NCBI RefSeq assembly: GCF_040907265.1
Contig: NZ_JBFOHP010000002.1
Location: 4,402,001-4,466,000 of the forward strand
Source: Streptomyces sclerotialus
GTDB lineage: Bacteria; Actinomycetota; Actinomycetes; Streptomycetales; Streptomycetaceae
DNA: 64,000 bases
Reading direction: 5' to 3'
Part shown: positions 8,036-16,974 of the stretch, in pieces
How positions within the stretch are numbered: position 1 is the stretch's first letter
Layout: each line of letters opens with the position of its first letter
Program-made: the position numbers and the translations under genes
Notes under the pieces: generated by a model
What the model was told of the DNA's origin: nothing
Database searches by the model: none
The model's input: the letters and a program-made list of their open reading frames with translations, nothing else

Positions 8036-8950
8036 ATGTGGCGGTGCACGGGACCGCGGTGGTCGGGCGGTGTCTTCGGGCTCGGCTGGTACCACCCGGA
8101 GCGGGGCGAGGAGCGGCGGAGCGCGCTGCCCGCCGGGAAGCCGCTGGCGTTCGCCGTCGAGGGCGAGCGGCGCTGTCTGGGTGTGCGGCGGGCCGGGCGG
8201 TGGATCCTCTGTCCGCACGCGGCGGTGCTCGACGGGGCGGGCGCGCGCGACCAGTGCGCCGACTGCGCGCGGCTGGACCGTTCCCGGTCGGTGGCCGCCG
8301 ACACGATGGCGGACGACCCGCGCCCGTACGGCGTCTACCTGGCGTACTTCGGGCCCGGCCTGCTGAAGGTGGGGATCACCGCTGCCGAACGGGGCGCGGC
8401 GCGGCTGCTGGAGCAGGGCGCGGTCGGGTACTCCTGGCTGGGGCGCGGGCCGCTGATGGCGGCGCGCCGGGCGGAGGCGCTGCTGGGGAGCGCGCTGGCG
8501 GTGCGGGACCGGTTCGGGAAGGCGGAGAAGCGGGCGGCTCGGCGGGCGCTGCCGCCGGCCGCCGAGCGGGCCGCCGCGCTGGCCGCGCTGCACGAGGAGG
8601 CCCGGTCGCTGCCGGGCTGGCCGGAGGCGTTGCGGGCCGCGCCGTACGCGTACGTGGACCACTCCGAGGTGTTCGGGCTGGACCGCATTCCGGCGGAGCC
8701 GGGGGCCGCGGGGGAGGTCCGTGCGCTGCGGGCGGGGGAGGAGATCGTGGGCCAGGTCGTGGCGGCGGCGGGCGCCGACCTGTATCTGGGGCAGGAGGGG
8801 CAGGGCGGGGAAGCGGTGCCGGTGGTGGTCGTGGACGCCCGGCTGCTGTCCGGACGGGTGCTGCGGGCTGCGGCCGGGAAGGTGACGACGGCGGACGTGG
8901 TCCGGGCGGGGAGCGCCGCGGACGAGGGACGGCAGGAGGGGTTGTTCTGA
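8036..8950 (+). CDS. DUF2797 domain protein
   Basis: A 304-residue protein starting at the ATG at 8036; an in-frame GTG at 8018 overlaps the preceding TGA and is an alternative start. Cysteines in WRCTG, RRCLG, ILCPHA and QCADCARLD suggest a small zinc-binding region in the first 90 residues. A segment YLAYFGPGLLKVGITAAERG (about 100-120) resembles a GIY-YIG-like nuclease core, which DUF2797 proteins are thought to share. The function is not established. It probably shares a transcript with the upstream AraC-type gene. Confidence 0.8.
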   Translation: MWRCTGPRWSGGVFGLGWYHPERGEERRSALPAGKPLAFAVEGERRCLGVRRAGRWILCPHAAVLDGAGARDQCADCARLDRSRSVAADTMADDPRPYGVYLAYFGPGLLKVGITAAERGAARLLEQGAVGYSWLGRGPLMAARRAEALLGSALAVRDRFGKAEKRAARRALPPAAERAAALAALHEEARSLPGWPEALRAAPYAYVDHSEVFGLDRIPAEPGAAGEVRALRAGEEIVGQVVAAAGADLYLGQEGQGGEAVPVVVVDARLLSGRVLRAAAGKVTTADVVRAGSAADEGRQEGLF

Positions 8951-8954
8951 AGGC

Positions 8955-9167
8955 GCCGGAGGGGCAGCCGAGCGGGCCGCGCCGTTCCCGCGGGAGGAGC
9001 GCGGACGGCTCGCGGACCTCGGCGACCGGATCCTCTTCGGCAGCGACTTCCCCGACATCCCCTACGGCTACGCGCATGCGCTGGAGGCACTGACGCGGGT
9101 GGAGCTGGGGGACGACTGGCTGCGCGGGGTCTGTCACGGCAACGCGGCCCGGCTGCTGGGTCTCTGA
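8955..9167 (+). pseudogene. C-terminal remnant of an amidohydrolase (TIM-barrel metal hydrolase)
   Basis: An open frame ending with the TGA at 9165-9167 encodes about 65 residues including RILFGSDFPDIPYGYAHAL and WLRGVCHGNAARLLGL. These are the metal-binding Asp strand and terminal helix of the amidohydrolase_2 family, in which the last motif reads GNAxRLLGL. No start codon or ribosome site fits, and nothing upstream in this frame resembles the rest of the barrel. The DUF2797 gene ends immediately before it, so the first 80 percent of the enzyme is gone. Confidence 0.75.
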
Positions 9168-9366
9168 GGGTGCCCGGCGCTCGCCCCCGTCGCGCGGGGC
9201 CGATTGTCAGTGGTGCCTGCCATGCTTTTCCCCGTGAGACCGGCTGGACCGCGCGGGGGGCGGCCCAGCCGGTCGGGCCCTGCCCTGCCCTGTCCACCTG
9301 CGTTTCTCAGGAATTTCACAGACTCCGGAAAGGGGGCTCTCAGAGGCCGCGGCCAGGCTTGCCGGT

Positions 9367-10119
9367 ATGACTGCCACTGCCGGATCGCCGCCCTCCGTGA
9401 AGAAGCAACCGGAACTGCTGCGCCCCGACGGGAGCCCGGTGCGCGTGCTCGTCGTCGACGACGAGGCGTCGCTCACCGACCTGCTCTCGATGGCGCTGCG
9501 GTACGAGGGATGGGACATCCGTTCCGCCGGGGACGGCGCGAGCGCGCTGCGGGCCGCGCGCGAGTGGCGGCCGGACGCGGTGCTCCTGGACGTCATGCTG
9601 CCCGACATGGACGGCCTGACCGTACTGGGCCGGCTCCGCCGCGACCTGCCCGACGTGCCGGTTCTCTTCCTCACGGCCAAGGACGCCGTGGAGGACCGCA
9701 TCGCCGGGCTGACCGCGGGCGGCGACGACTACGTCACCAAGCCGTTCAGCCTGGAGGAGGTGGTCGCCCGGCTGCGCGGACTGCTGCGCCGGGCCGGTGC
9801 CGCGGCCCTCCGGTCGGAGTCGGTGCTCACGGTGGGCGACCTGGTACTGGACGAGGACAGTCACGAGGTCTCGCGCGGCGGGGTGGACATCCACCTCACG
9901 GCGACCGAGTTCGAGCTGCTGCGGTACCTGATGCGCAATCCGCGCCGGGTGCTCAGCAAGACCCAGATCCTGGACCGGGTGTGGAGCTACGACTTCGGCG
10001 GCCAGGCCAACGTCGTCGAGCTCTACATCTCCTACCTCCGCCGGAAGATCGACGCGGGCCGCAGCCCGATGATCCACACCCGGCGCGGCGCGGGGTACCT
10101 CATCAAGCCGGGCGAGTAG
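9367..10119 (+). CDS. OmpR-family response regulator
   Basis: A 250-residue protein. The receiver (about 25-140) has the acidic pair Asp31-Asp32, phospho-Asp75 in VLLDVMLPD, the Thr in FLTAKD and the Lys in YVTKPF. A winged-helix Trans_reg_C domain follows (about 155-248, LTATEFELLRYL and GAGYLIKPGE). The histidine kinase starts 11 nt later, and two membrane glycosylation genes follow without a gap, so this system most likely controls or is made with them. The promoter should lie in 9168-9366, which has no other gene. Confidence 0.95.
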   Translation: MTATAGSPPSVKKQPELLRPDGSPVRVLVVDDEASLTDLLSMALRYEGWDIRSAGDGASALRAAREWRPDAVLLDVMLPDMDGLTVLGRLRRDLPDVPVLFLTAKDAVEDRIAGLTAGGDDYVTKPFSLEEVVARLRGLLRRAGAAALRSESVLTVGDLVLDEDSHEVSRGGVDIHLTATEFELLRYLMRNPRRVLSKTQILDRVWSYDFGGQANVVELYISYLRRKIDAGRSPMIHTRRGAGYLIKPGE

Positions 10120-10130
10120 GCGGACCCCTC

Positions 10131-11684
10131 ATGTCCCGTACCTCCGGCGGCAGTTCCGGCCGGCGCCCGTGGTCCCTGCGTACCCGGCTGGTGGTGGCAG
10201 CGGTCGCGCTGATCGCCGTGGTCGCGACCGTCATCGGCACGGTCACCACCATCGTGCTCCACTCCTACCTGCGGGGACAGCTGGACGACCAGCTGCAGGA
10301 GTCCGCCTGGCGCACCCAGGGCCCGGTCGCGAGGCACGACCCGATGCAGCAGCACAGCCTGGACTTCGTCGCCCTGCCGGGCCAGCCGATCGGCACCGTC
10401 GGCGGCCGGGTCACACCCGACGGCGGGATCGAGGACGGCGCGAAGAACAACGACTCCAAGAGCCGCGTGCCCGCCGAGCATCTCGACAAGCTGAACGGCG
10501 CGCAGCTCCAGGCGCTGGAGGACGTCCCCCGGGACGGCCGGCCGCACACCGCTACCCTGCCCGGCCTGGGCGACTACCGCGTCGAGTCCACCAAGGACGG
10601 CCAGGTGGTCATCGGCCTCCCGATGACCCAGGTCGAGGACACGGTCACCACGCTCATCCTGGTCGAGGTGTGTGTGACGGCCGCCGGGCTGGTCGCGGCG
10701 GGCATCGCGGGCGCCTCGATGGTCGGCCTCGCGCTGCGCCCGCTGCGCCGAGTCGCCGCCACCGCCACCCGGGTCTCCGAACTCCCCCTGCACCAGGGCG
10801 AGGTGGCGCTGCACGAGCGGGTGCCGGCCGCCGAGGCCGATCCGCGTACCGAGGTCGGCCAGGTCGGCGCGGCGCTCAACCGCATGCTGGGGCACGTCGG
10901 TTCGGCACTGGCCGCACGGCAGGAGAGCGAGACACGGGTACGCCAGTTCGTCGCCGACGCCAGCCACGAGCTGCGTACGCCGCTCGCCTCGATCCGCGGC
11001 TACGCCGAGCTGACCCGGCGCGGCCGCGAGCAGCCGGGCCCCGACACCCGGCACGCGCTGGGCCGCATCGAGTCCGAGGCGACCCGGATGACCGGGCTGG
11101 TGGAGGACCTGCTGCTGCTCGCGCGGCTGGACGCGGGACGCCCGCTGTCGTACGCGAGCACGGACCTGTCACCGCTGGTCGTGGACGCGGTCAGCGACGC
11201 ACGCGCGGCCGGCCCGGGACACCGCTGGCGGCTCGAACTCCCCGACTCCCCGGCACTGGTACGGGCCGACGCGGCCCGCCTGCAACAGGTGCTGGTGAAC
11301 CTCCTCGCCAACGCCCGTACGCACACGCCGGAGGGCACGACGGTCACCGCGAGGGTGGCCCGGCACGGCCCGTCCGTCCTGCTGGAGATCGCGGACGACG
11401 GGCCCGGCATCCCGGCGGCGACGCTGCCGCACGTCTTCGAGCGGTTCGCGCGGGGCGACGCCTCGCGGTCGCGGGCCGCCGGGAGCACGGGCCTGGGCCT
11501 GGCGATCGTGCGTGCCGTGGTGGCCGCGCACGGCGGCGACGTGGGCGTGGACAGCGCCCCGGGCCGGACCGTCTTCACGGTCCGGCTGCCTGCCGAAACA
11601 CCTGGTGCGGAGCCTGCCGTGGCCCAGGACACGGGCCCCGCCGAGGACTCACAGGCAGGGCACAGGCTCACCACACGGTGGTGA
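10131..11684 (+). CDS. sensor histidine kinase, partner of the upstream response regulator
   Basis: A 517-residue membrane kinase. TM1 spans about 19-43, an extracytoplasmic sensor loop runs to about 165, and TM2 is about 172-198. HAMP is at about 199-260. HisKA contains FVADASHELRTPLASIRGYAEL with His279 as the phospho-site. HATPase_c (about 385-490) shows N-box LVNLLANARTHTPEG, G1 DDGPGIP and G2 STGLGLAIV. All catalytic motifs are intact. The sensor loop is polar with no recognisable ligand domain. Confidence 0.95.
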   Translation: MSRTSGGSSGRRPWSLRTRLVVAAVALIAVVATVIGTVTTIVLHSYLRGQLDDQLQESAWRTQGPVARHDPMQQHSLDFVALPGQPIGTVGGRVTPDGGIEDGAKNNDSKSRVPAEHLDKLNGAQLQALEDVPRDGRPHTATLPGLGDYRVESTKDGQVVIGLPMTQVEDTVTTLILVEVCVTAAGLVAAGIAGASMVGLALRPLRRVAATATRVSELPLHQGEVALHERVPAAEADPRTEVGQVGAALNRMLGHVGSALAARQESETRVRQFVADASHELRTPLASIRGYAELTRRGREQPGPDTRHALGRIESEATRMTGLVEDLLLLARLDAGRPLSYASTDLSPLVVDAVSDARAAGPGHRWRLELPDSPALVRADAARLQQVLVNLLANARTHTPEGTTVTARVARHGPSVLLEIADDGPGIPAATLPHVFERFARGDASRSRAAGSTGLGLAIVRAVVAAHGGDVGVDSAPGRTVFTVRLPAETPGAEPAVAQDTGPAEDSQAGHRLTTRW

Positions 11685-11710
11685 CAGCGGGGCCGACGAA
11701 CGTCGTTCCC

Positions 11711-13063
11711 ATGACGACGACACAGCCGGCCCCGGGCTTCACTCCGGCCCCGGGCCACTCCCAGGCCCCCGCCCCAGGACCCGTACCGGCCCCCGTCCCG
11801 CTGGGCTCCCTGCCGCCGCGCGAGCACCTGCGCCCCGGCCGGACCACGACCGTCCTGGACGTCGTGATCCCGGTCTACAACGAGGAGCGCGACCTCGAAC
11901 CGTGCGTACGGCGGCTCCACGACTACCTGACCCGCACGTTCCCGTACGGCTTCCGGATCACCATCGCGGACAACGCGAGCACCGACGCGACGCCGGAGGT
12001 CTCGGCCCGGCTCGACGACGAGATCTCCGAGGTCACGGCGGTACGGCTGGAACAGAAGGGGCGCGGCCGGGCGCTGCGTACCGTCTGGTCGATGTCCAGC
12101 GCGCCGGTGCTCGCGTACATGGACGTGGACCTGTCCACCGACCTGAACGCGCTGCTGCCGCTGGTGGCGCCGCTGATCTCCGGCCACTCCGACCTCGCCA
12201 TCGGCTCCCGGCTGGCCCGCAGTTCGCGGGTGGTGCGCGGGCCCAAGCGGGAGTTCATCTCACGCAGCTACAACCTGATCCTGCGCGGCTCGCTGGCCGC
12301 CCGGTTCAGCGACGCACAGTGCGGGTTCAAGGCGATCCGCGGCGACGTGGCGCAGCGGCTGCTGCCGATGGTCGAGGACACCGGCTGGTTCTTCGACACG
12401 GAGATGCTGGTCCTCGCCGAGCGGGCCGGGCTGCGCATCCACGAGGTGCCGGTGGACTGGGTGGACGACCCGGACAGCACCGTGCACATCGTGAAGACCG
12501 CGACCGACGACCTCAAGGGCGTGTGGCGGGTGGGGCGCGCGCTGGCCACCGGAGCGCTGCCGCTGGACCGGCTGGCCCGGCCCTTCGGCGACGACCCGCG
12601 CGACCGGCAGCTGACCGGCGTACCGGGCGGGCTCGCCCGCCAGCTGGTCGGCTTCTGCGTCGTCGGCGCGCTCAGCACCGTCGCGTACCTCCTGCTGTAC
12701 TCGCTCTTCCGGCTCGGCGTCGGGCCGCAGGCCGCCAACGCGCTGGCCCTGCTGGTCTCCGCGTTCGGCAACACCGCCGCCAACCGGCGGCTCACCTTCG
12801 GCGTGCGGGGCCGCGACCGCGCGGTCCGCCACCAGGCGCAGGGCCTGGTCGTCTTCGCCATCGGCCTCGCGCTGACCAGCGGCTCACTGGCGGCCCTGAA
12901 CGCCGCGTCCGGCACCCCCTCGCACGGCACCGAGCTGGCCGTGCTGATCGCCGCGAACCTCGCGGCGACCGTCCTCCGCTTCCTCCTCTTCCGCGCCTGG
13001 GTCTTCCCGGGCACCACCACGCCCGCGCACGACGCCGGCACCGAATCCGGGAGCTCCCGATGA
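11711..13063 (+). CDS. GT2 glycosyltransferase fused to GtrA-like membrane domain
   Basis: A 450-residue protein. After a Pro-rich start (about 1-45), a dolichyl-phosphate-mannose-synthase-type GT2 domain (about 48-290) has VVIPVYNEERDLEP, the nucleotide-sugar motif DVDLSTD and the acceptor motif DAQCGFKA. A GtrA-like domain (about 308-435) adds four predicted membrane helices. The enzyme should load a sugar onto a polyprenyl phosphate and help move it across the membrane. ATG at 11711 is used; a GTG at 11681 overlapping the kinase stop would add 10 residues. It overlaps the next gene by ATGA, as in ykcC-ykcB-like pairs. Confidence 0.9.
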   Translation: MTTTQPAPGFTPAPGHSQAPAPGPVPAPVPLGSLPPREHLRPGRTTTVLDVVIPVYNEERDLEPCVRRLHDYLTRTFPYGFRITIADNASTDATPEVSARLDDEISEVTAVRLEQKGRGRALRTVWSMSSAPVLAYMDVDLSTDLNALLPLVAPLISGHSDLAIGSRLARSSRVVRGPKREFISRSYNLILRGSLAARFSDAQCGFKAIRGDVAQRLLPMVEDTGWFFDTEMLVLAERAGLRIHEVPVDWVDDPDSTVHIVKTATDDLKGVWRVGRALATGALPLDRLARPFGDDPRDRQLTGVPGGLARQLVGFCVVGALSTVAYLLLYSLFRLGVGPQAANALALLVSAFGNTAANRRLTFGVRGRDRAVRHQAQGLVVFAIGLALTSGSLAALNAASGTPSHGTELAVLIAANLAATVLRFLLFRAWVFPGTTTPAHDAGTESGSSR

Positions 13064-15177
13064 CCGCCTCATCCCTGTACGAGGCTCCGCGGACGGACGC
13101 GCCGCACGAGCCGCGTACCGACCAGGCCAGACGTGGCGACCCGCGCTGGGCCCGGCCCGGGCTGCTGCTCCTGCTGGCGGTCGCCGCCGTGCTCCACCTG
13201 TGGGACCTGGGCGCCTCCGGGTACGCCAACTCCTTCTACTCGGCGGCCGTCCAGGCCGGCAGCGAGAGCTGGAAGGCGTTCTTCTTCGGCTCCTCGGACG
13301 CCGCGAACGCCATCACCGTGGACAAGCCGCCGGCCGCGCTGTGGCCGATGGCCCTGTCGGTGAAGCTCTTCGGCCTCGGCGCCTGGCAGATCCTGGTGCC
13401 CGAGGCGCTGATGGGCGTCGCGACGGTCGGCGTGCTGTACGCGGCCGTACGCCGCCGCTTCGGCGCGGGCGCCGGGCTCCTCGCGGGCGGCGCGCTGGCG
13501 GTCACCCCGGTCGCCGCGCTGATGTTCCGCTTCAACAACCCCGACGCGCTGCTGTGCCTGCTGATGGTCTGCGCGATCGCCTGCGTGCTGCGCGCCCTGG
13601 AGGACGCGCGCACCAAGTGGCTGGTGCTGGCCGGGCTCTGCTTCGGCTTCGCCTTCCTCGTCAAGACGCTCCAGGCCTGGCTGATCCTGCCGCCGCTGGC
13701 GCTGGTGTACCTGCCCTGCGCGCCCACGACCGTCCGCAGGCGGATCGGCCAGACACTGCTGGCCGGGCTCGCGCTGGTCGTCTCCGCCGGCTGGTGGGTG
13801 GCGATCGTCGAGCTGTGGCCGGCGTCCTCCCGCCCGTACATCGGCGGCTCGCAGAACAACAGCTTCCTGGAGCTGACCTTCGGCTACAACGGCCTGGGCC
13901 GGATCAACGGCAACGAGACCGGCAGCGTCGGCGGTGGCGGCGGCCCCGGTGGCGGTGGCGGCTGGGGTGCGACCGGCATCGGCCGGCTCTTCTCCTCCGA
14001 CATGGGCGGCCAGATCTCCTGGCTGCTGCCCGCGGCGTTCCTGCTGCTGATCGCCGGGCTGGTCGTGCTGGGGAAGGCCCGTCGCGCGACGGACGACCTG
14101 GCCGCGCAGCAGCGGAACGCGTTCTGGGTCTGGGGCGGCGCCCTGCTGATGACCTTCGCGACCTTCAGCTTCATGTCCGGGATCTTCCACCAGTACTACA
14201 ACATCGCCCTGGCTCCGTACATCGCGGCGCTGGTGGGCATGGGCGCCGCGGTGCTGTGGCAGCGGCGGCACGCCCGGCCTGCCGGGGCCGCCACGTCGGT
14301 GCTCGCGCTGACGGCCGCGGTCACGGCGGTCTGGTCGTACGTCCTGCTCGACCGGTCGCCGGCCTGGCTGCCGTGGCTGCGCTGGACCGTCCTGATCGGC
14401 GGGCTGTTCGCGGCGGTGGCGCTGGCGGTCTTCGGCCGCGGGACGTCCGGCGCCGGCCGGCGGCTGGCGGTGGGCGCCGCGGGGCTGGGCCTCGTGACGT
14501 CGCTGGCCGGGCCGGTCGCGTACACGCTGAACACGGTGACGACCCCGCACACCGGCTCGATCATCACGGCCGGCCCGTCGGTCTCGGGCGGCATGGGCGG
14601 CCCGGGCGGCGGCCGCCCCGGCGGTGGCAAGGGCGGGCCTCCGGGGATGCCGGGCGGACAGGGCAACGCCAAGGCCGGGCCCGGCGGCCGGCAACCTGGT
14701 GGGCAGCAGCCCGGTGGCATGAAGCCGTTCCCCGGTGGCGCGAACCAGCGGCCCGGCCCCGGCGGCGCGGGCGGCGCCGAGCGCGGCCGCATGCAAGGCG
14801 GTGGCGGCATGGGCGGCCTGCTCAACGGCGCCCAGGTCAGCGCGGAGGTGGAGGCGAGGCTGCTGGCCGACGCCGACGAGTACACCTGGGTCGCCGCTTC
14901 CGTCGGCTCGCAGAACGCGGCGAGCTACCAGCTGGCGACCGAGAAGCCGGTCATGGCCGTCGGCGGGTTCAACGGCAGCGACCCGTCCCCGACGCTCGCG
15001 CAGTTCGAGCAGTACGTGAAGGAAGGGAAGATTCACTACTTCCTGGGCGGTGGCATGGGCGGCCCGGGCGGCAACTCCGGCACCTCCTCGAAGATCACCT
15101 CGTGGGTCGAGAAGAACTACGAGAAGGTCACCGTCGGCAGTACCACGCTGTACGACCTGACCAGCCCGAAGAAGTAA
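13060..15177 (+). CDS. GT39-like (ArnT/PMT-type) polyprenyl-phosphate-sugar glycosyltransferase
   Basis: A 705-residue multipass protein overlapping the GT2-GtrA stop by 4 nt. After about 25 residues the membrane part begins. The first outer loop has YANSFYSAAVQAGSESWKAF and VDKPPAALWPMA, where the DKPP block marks the YkcB-type GT39 family. About ten to twelve membrane helices run to about residue 500. The extracytoplasmic tail contains a long Gly/Pro-rich insert (GGMGGPGGGRPGG, about 510-590) and a folded end (TWVAASVGSQNAASYQLA, then YFLGGG). It probably transfers the lipid-linked sugar made by its partner to a surface acceptor. Confidence 0.9.
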   Translation: MTASSLYEAPRTDAPHEPRTDQARRGDPRWARPGLLLLLAVAAVLHLWDLGASGYANSFYSAAVQAGSESWKAFFFGSSDAANAITVDKPPAALWPMALSVKLFGLGAWQILVPEALMGVATVGVLYAAVRRRFGAGAGLLAGGALAVTPVAALMFRFNNPDALLCLLMVCAIACVLRALEDARTKWLVLAGLCFGFAFLVKTLQAWLILPPLALVYLPCAPTTVRRRIGQTLLAGLALVVSAGWWVAIVELWPASSRPYIGGSQNNSFLELTFGYNGLGRINGNETGSVGGGGGPGGGGGWGATGIGRLFSSDMGGQISWLLPAAFLLLIAGLVVLGKARRATDDLAAQQRNAFWVWGGALLMTFATFSFMSGIFHQYYNIALAPYIAALVGMGAAVLWQRRHARPAGAATSVLALTAAVTAVWSYVLLDRSPAWLPWLRWTVLIGGLFAAVALAVFGRGTSGAGRRLAVGAAGLGLVTSLAGPVAYTLNTVTTPHTGSIITAGPSVSGGMGGPGGGRPGGGKGGPPGMPGGQGNAKAGPGGRQPGGQQPGGMKPFPGGANQRPGPGGAGGAERGRMQGGGGMGGLLNGAQVSAEVEARLLADADEYTWVAASVGSQNAASYQLATEKPVMAVGGFNGSDPSPTLAQFEQYVKEGKIHYFLGGGMGGPGGNSGTSSKITSWVEKNYEKVTVGSTTLYDLTSPKK

Positions 15178-15243
15178 CGGCTGAGGGGCGGCCGGTGCTC
15201 CGGACCCGGCCGCCCGGACAGGAAATGTACGGCGTATAAGAGG

Positions 15244-15285
15244 TCCCTGTACGGTGTAAGCCACCCGCTCACATCCGTACAGGGA
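15244..15285 (+). promoter_or_regulatory. 11-bp inverted repeat enclosing the ribosome site of the MFS gene
   Basis: TCCCTGTACGG (15244-15254) and CCGTACAGGGA (15275-15285) are perfect complements separated by 20 nt. The right arm contains the AGGGA of the ribosome site for the ATG at 15292. A partial direct copy TGTACGGCGTA lies at 15226-15236. This could be an operator for the downstream TetR regulator, an RNA hairpin hiding the ribosome site, or both. Confidence 0.6.
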
Positions 15286-15291
15286 GCCTGC

Positions 15292-16920
15292 ATGTCCTCC
15301 GTGGCCTCCGCTGCCGCCACCGCCGAGAGCCCGCCGCGCCATCCCGCGCGCTGGATCATCCTCGGCGTCATCTGCCTCGCCCAGCTCACCGTCGTCCTCG
15401 ACAACACCGTCCTCAACGTCGCCGTCCCCTCCCTCAACAAGGAACTGGGCGCGACCACCGCCGACATCCAGTGGATGATCAACGCCTATTCGCTGGTCCA
15501 GTCCGGCCTGCTGCTCACGGCGGGCAACGCCGCCGACCGCTACGGCCGCAAGAAGATGCTCGCCGCAGGCCTGGTGCTCTTCGGCCTCGGCTCGGTCTGC
15601 GCGGGCTTCGCGCAGTCCGCGGGCCAGCTGATCGCCGCCCGGGCCGGCATGGGCATCGGCGGCGCGCTGCTGCTGACCACCACCCTCGCCGTCGTCGTCC
15701 AGATCTTCGACGACGAGGAGCGGCCCAAGGCGATCGGCATCTGGGGCGCGGTCAACTCCCTCGGCTTCGCCGCCGGGCCGCTCCTCGGCGGCTCGCTGCT
15801 GAACCACTTCTGGTGGGGCTCAATCTTCCTGATCAACCTCCCGGTCGCGGTGCTCGGCCTGATCGCCGTGCTGAAGCTGGTACCGGAGTCCAAGAACCCC
15901 TCCGGTGACCGCCCCGACCTGCCCGGCGCCCTGCTGTCCATGATCGGCATGGTCTGCGTGGTCTTCGCGATCATCTCCGGGCCCGACCACGGCTGGCTCT
16001 CCGCCCGCGTACTGGGCTCCGCCGTCATCGGCGTCCTCGCGCTCGCCGCCTTCGCCCGCTGGGAACTGCACACCCCGCACCCCATGCTGGACATGCACTT
16101 CTTCCGCGACCGCAAGTTCGTCGGCGCCGTCGCGGGCGGCATCCTCGTCGCGTTCGGCATGGGCGGCTCGATCTTCCTGCTCACCCAGCACCTCCAGCTG
16201 GTACTCGGGTACGAGCCGCTGGAGGCCGGGCTGCGTACCGCGCCGCTCGCCCTGACCGCCGTCGTCCTGAACTTCTCCGGCATCGCCGGGAAGCTGATGG
16301 TCAGGATGGGGACGCCGCGCACCATAGCCGTCGGCATGACGCTGCTCGCGGGCGGTCTCGCGGCCGTCTCGCTGCTGGGCGCCCACTCCTACTCCGGCAT
16401 GCTCGCCGGACTGATCGTCATGGGCATCGGCGTCGCGCTCTCGATGCCCGCCATGGCCAACGCCATCATGTCCGCGATCCCGCCCGCCAAGGCGGGCGTC
16501 GGCGCCGGCGTCAACGGCACGCTCATGGAGTGCGGCCAGGGGCTGGGCGTCGCCGTGCTCGGCGCGGTCCTCAACTCCCGCTTCACCGCGCTGCTCCCGG
16601 CGGTCGCGGCCGGTGCGGGCTCGCTGCCCGCCGCCCTTGCGGCAGCCCGTACGGATGCCGACCGCGCCGTCGTCCGCGACGCCTTCGCATCCGGCATCCA
16701 GACCAGCCAACTGGTCGGCGCCGTGGCCGTGTTCGCGGGCGGTGTGGTCGCCGGCGTCCTGCTCGGCCGTGCCGAGCGCGCCGAACGGGCCGCCGCGCAG
16801 CAGCCCATGACGCCGGACGCCACTGCCGCCCCGGTGGCCGGAGAGGCCGCGGTACCGGCTCCGGGTGCCGCGCCGGAGACCGGCGGACGCGCGGGGCGCC
16901 CCCGTGCCGAAGCGGAATAG
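15292..16920 (+). CDS. MFS drug-efflux transporter, DHA2 (14-TM) family
   Basis: A 542-residue protein with the DHA2 pattern: LTVVLDNTVLNVAVPSL in TM1 (motif D1), GNAADRYGRKKMLAAG as motif A between TM2 and TM3, and a motif-C-like GAVNSLGFAAGPLLGGSLL in TM5. Fourteen helices are predicted. The last 50 residues are a polar Ala/Pro tail. The family exports hydrophobic or cationic drugs with proton antiport. A TetR regulator follows 54 nt downstream on the same strand, and an inverted repeat lies over the start region, so self-contained control is likely. Confidence 0.93.
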   Translation: MSSVASAAATAESPPRHPARWIILGVICLAQLTVVLDNTVLNVAVPSLNKELGATTADIQWMINAYSLVQSGLLLTAGNAADRYGRKKMLAAGLVLFGLGSVCAGFAQSAGQLIAARAGMGIGGALLLTTTLAVVVQIFDDEERPKAIGIWGAVNSLGFAAGPLLGGSLLNHFWWGSIFLINLPVAVLGLIAVLKLVPESKNPSGDRPDLPGALLSMIGMVCVVFAIISGPDHGWLSARVLGSAVIGVLALAAFARWELHTPHPMLDMHFFRDRKFVGAVAGGILVAFGMGGSIFLLTQHLQLVLGYEPLEAGLRTAPLALTAVVLNFSGIAGKLMVRMGTPRTIAVGMTLLAGGLAAVSLLGAHSYSGMLAGLIVMGIGVALSMPAMANAIMSAIPPAKAGVGAGVNGTLMECGQGLGVAVLGAVLNSRFTALLPAVAAGAGSLPAALAAARTDADRAVVRDAFASGIQTSQLVGAVAVFAGGVVAGVLLGRAERAERAAAQQPMTPDATAAPVAGEAAVPAPGAAPETGGRAGRPRAEAE

Positions 16921-16974
16921 CATCGAGGCGGCAGGACCGCGCATGACCAGTTCAGCGAAGAGGGAGGGCGGGCC

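Noticed and set aside
13069..15807. Long minus-strand frame opposite the GT39 gene
   Set aside because: Low-complexity His/Asp/Gly-rich translation with no start signal; a shadow of the Gly-rich glycosyltransferase.
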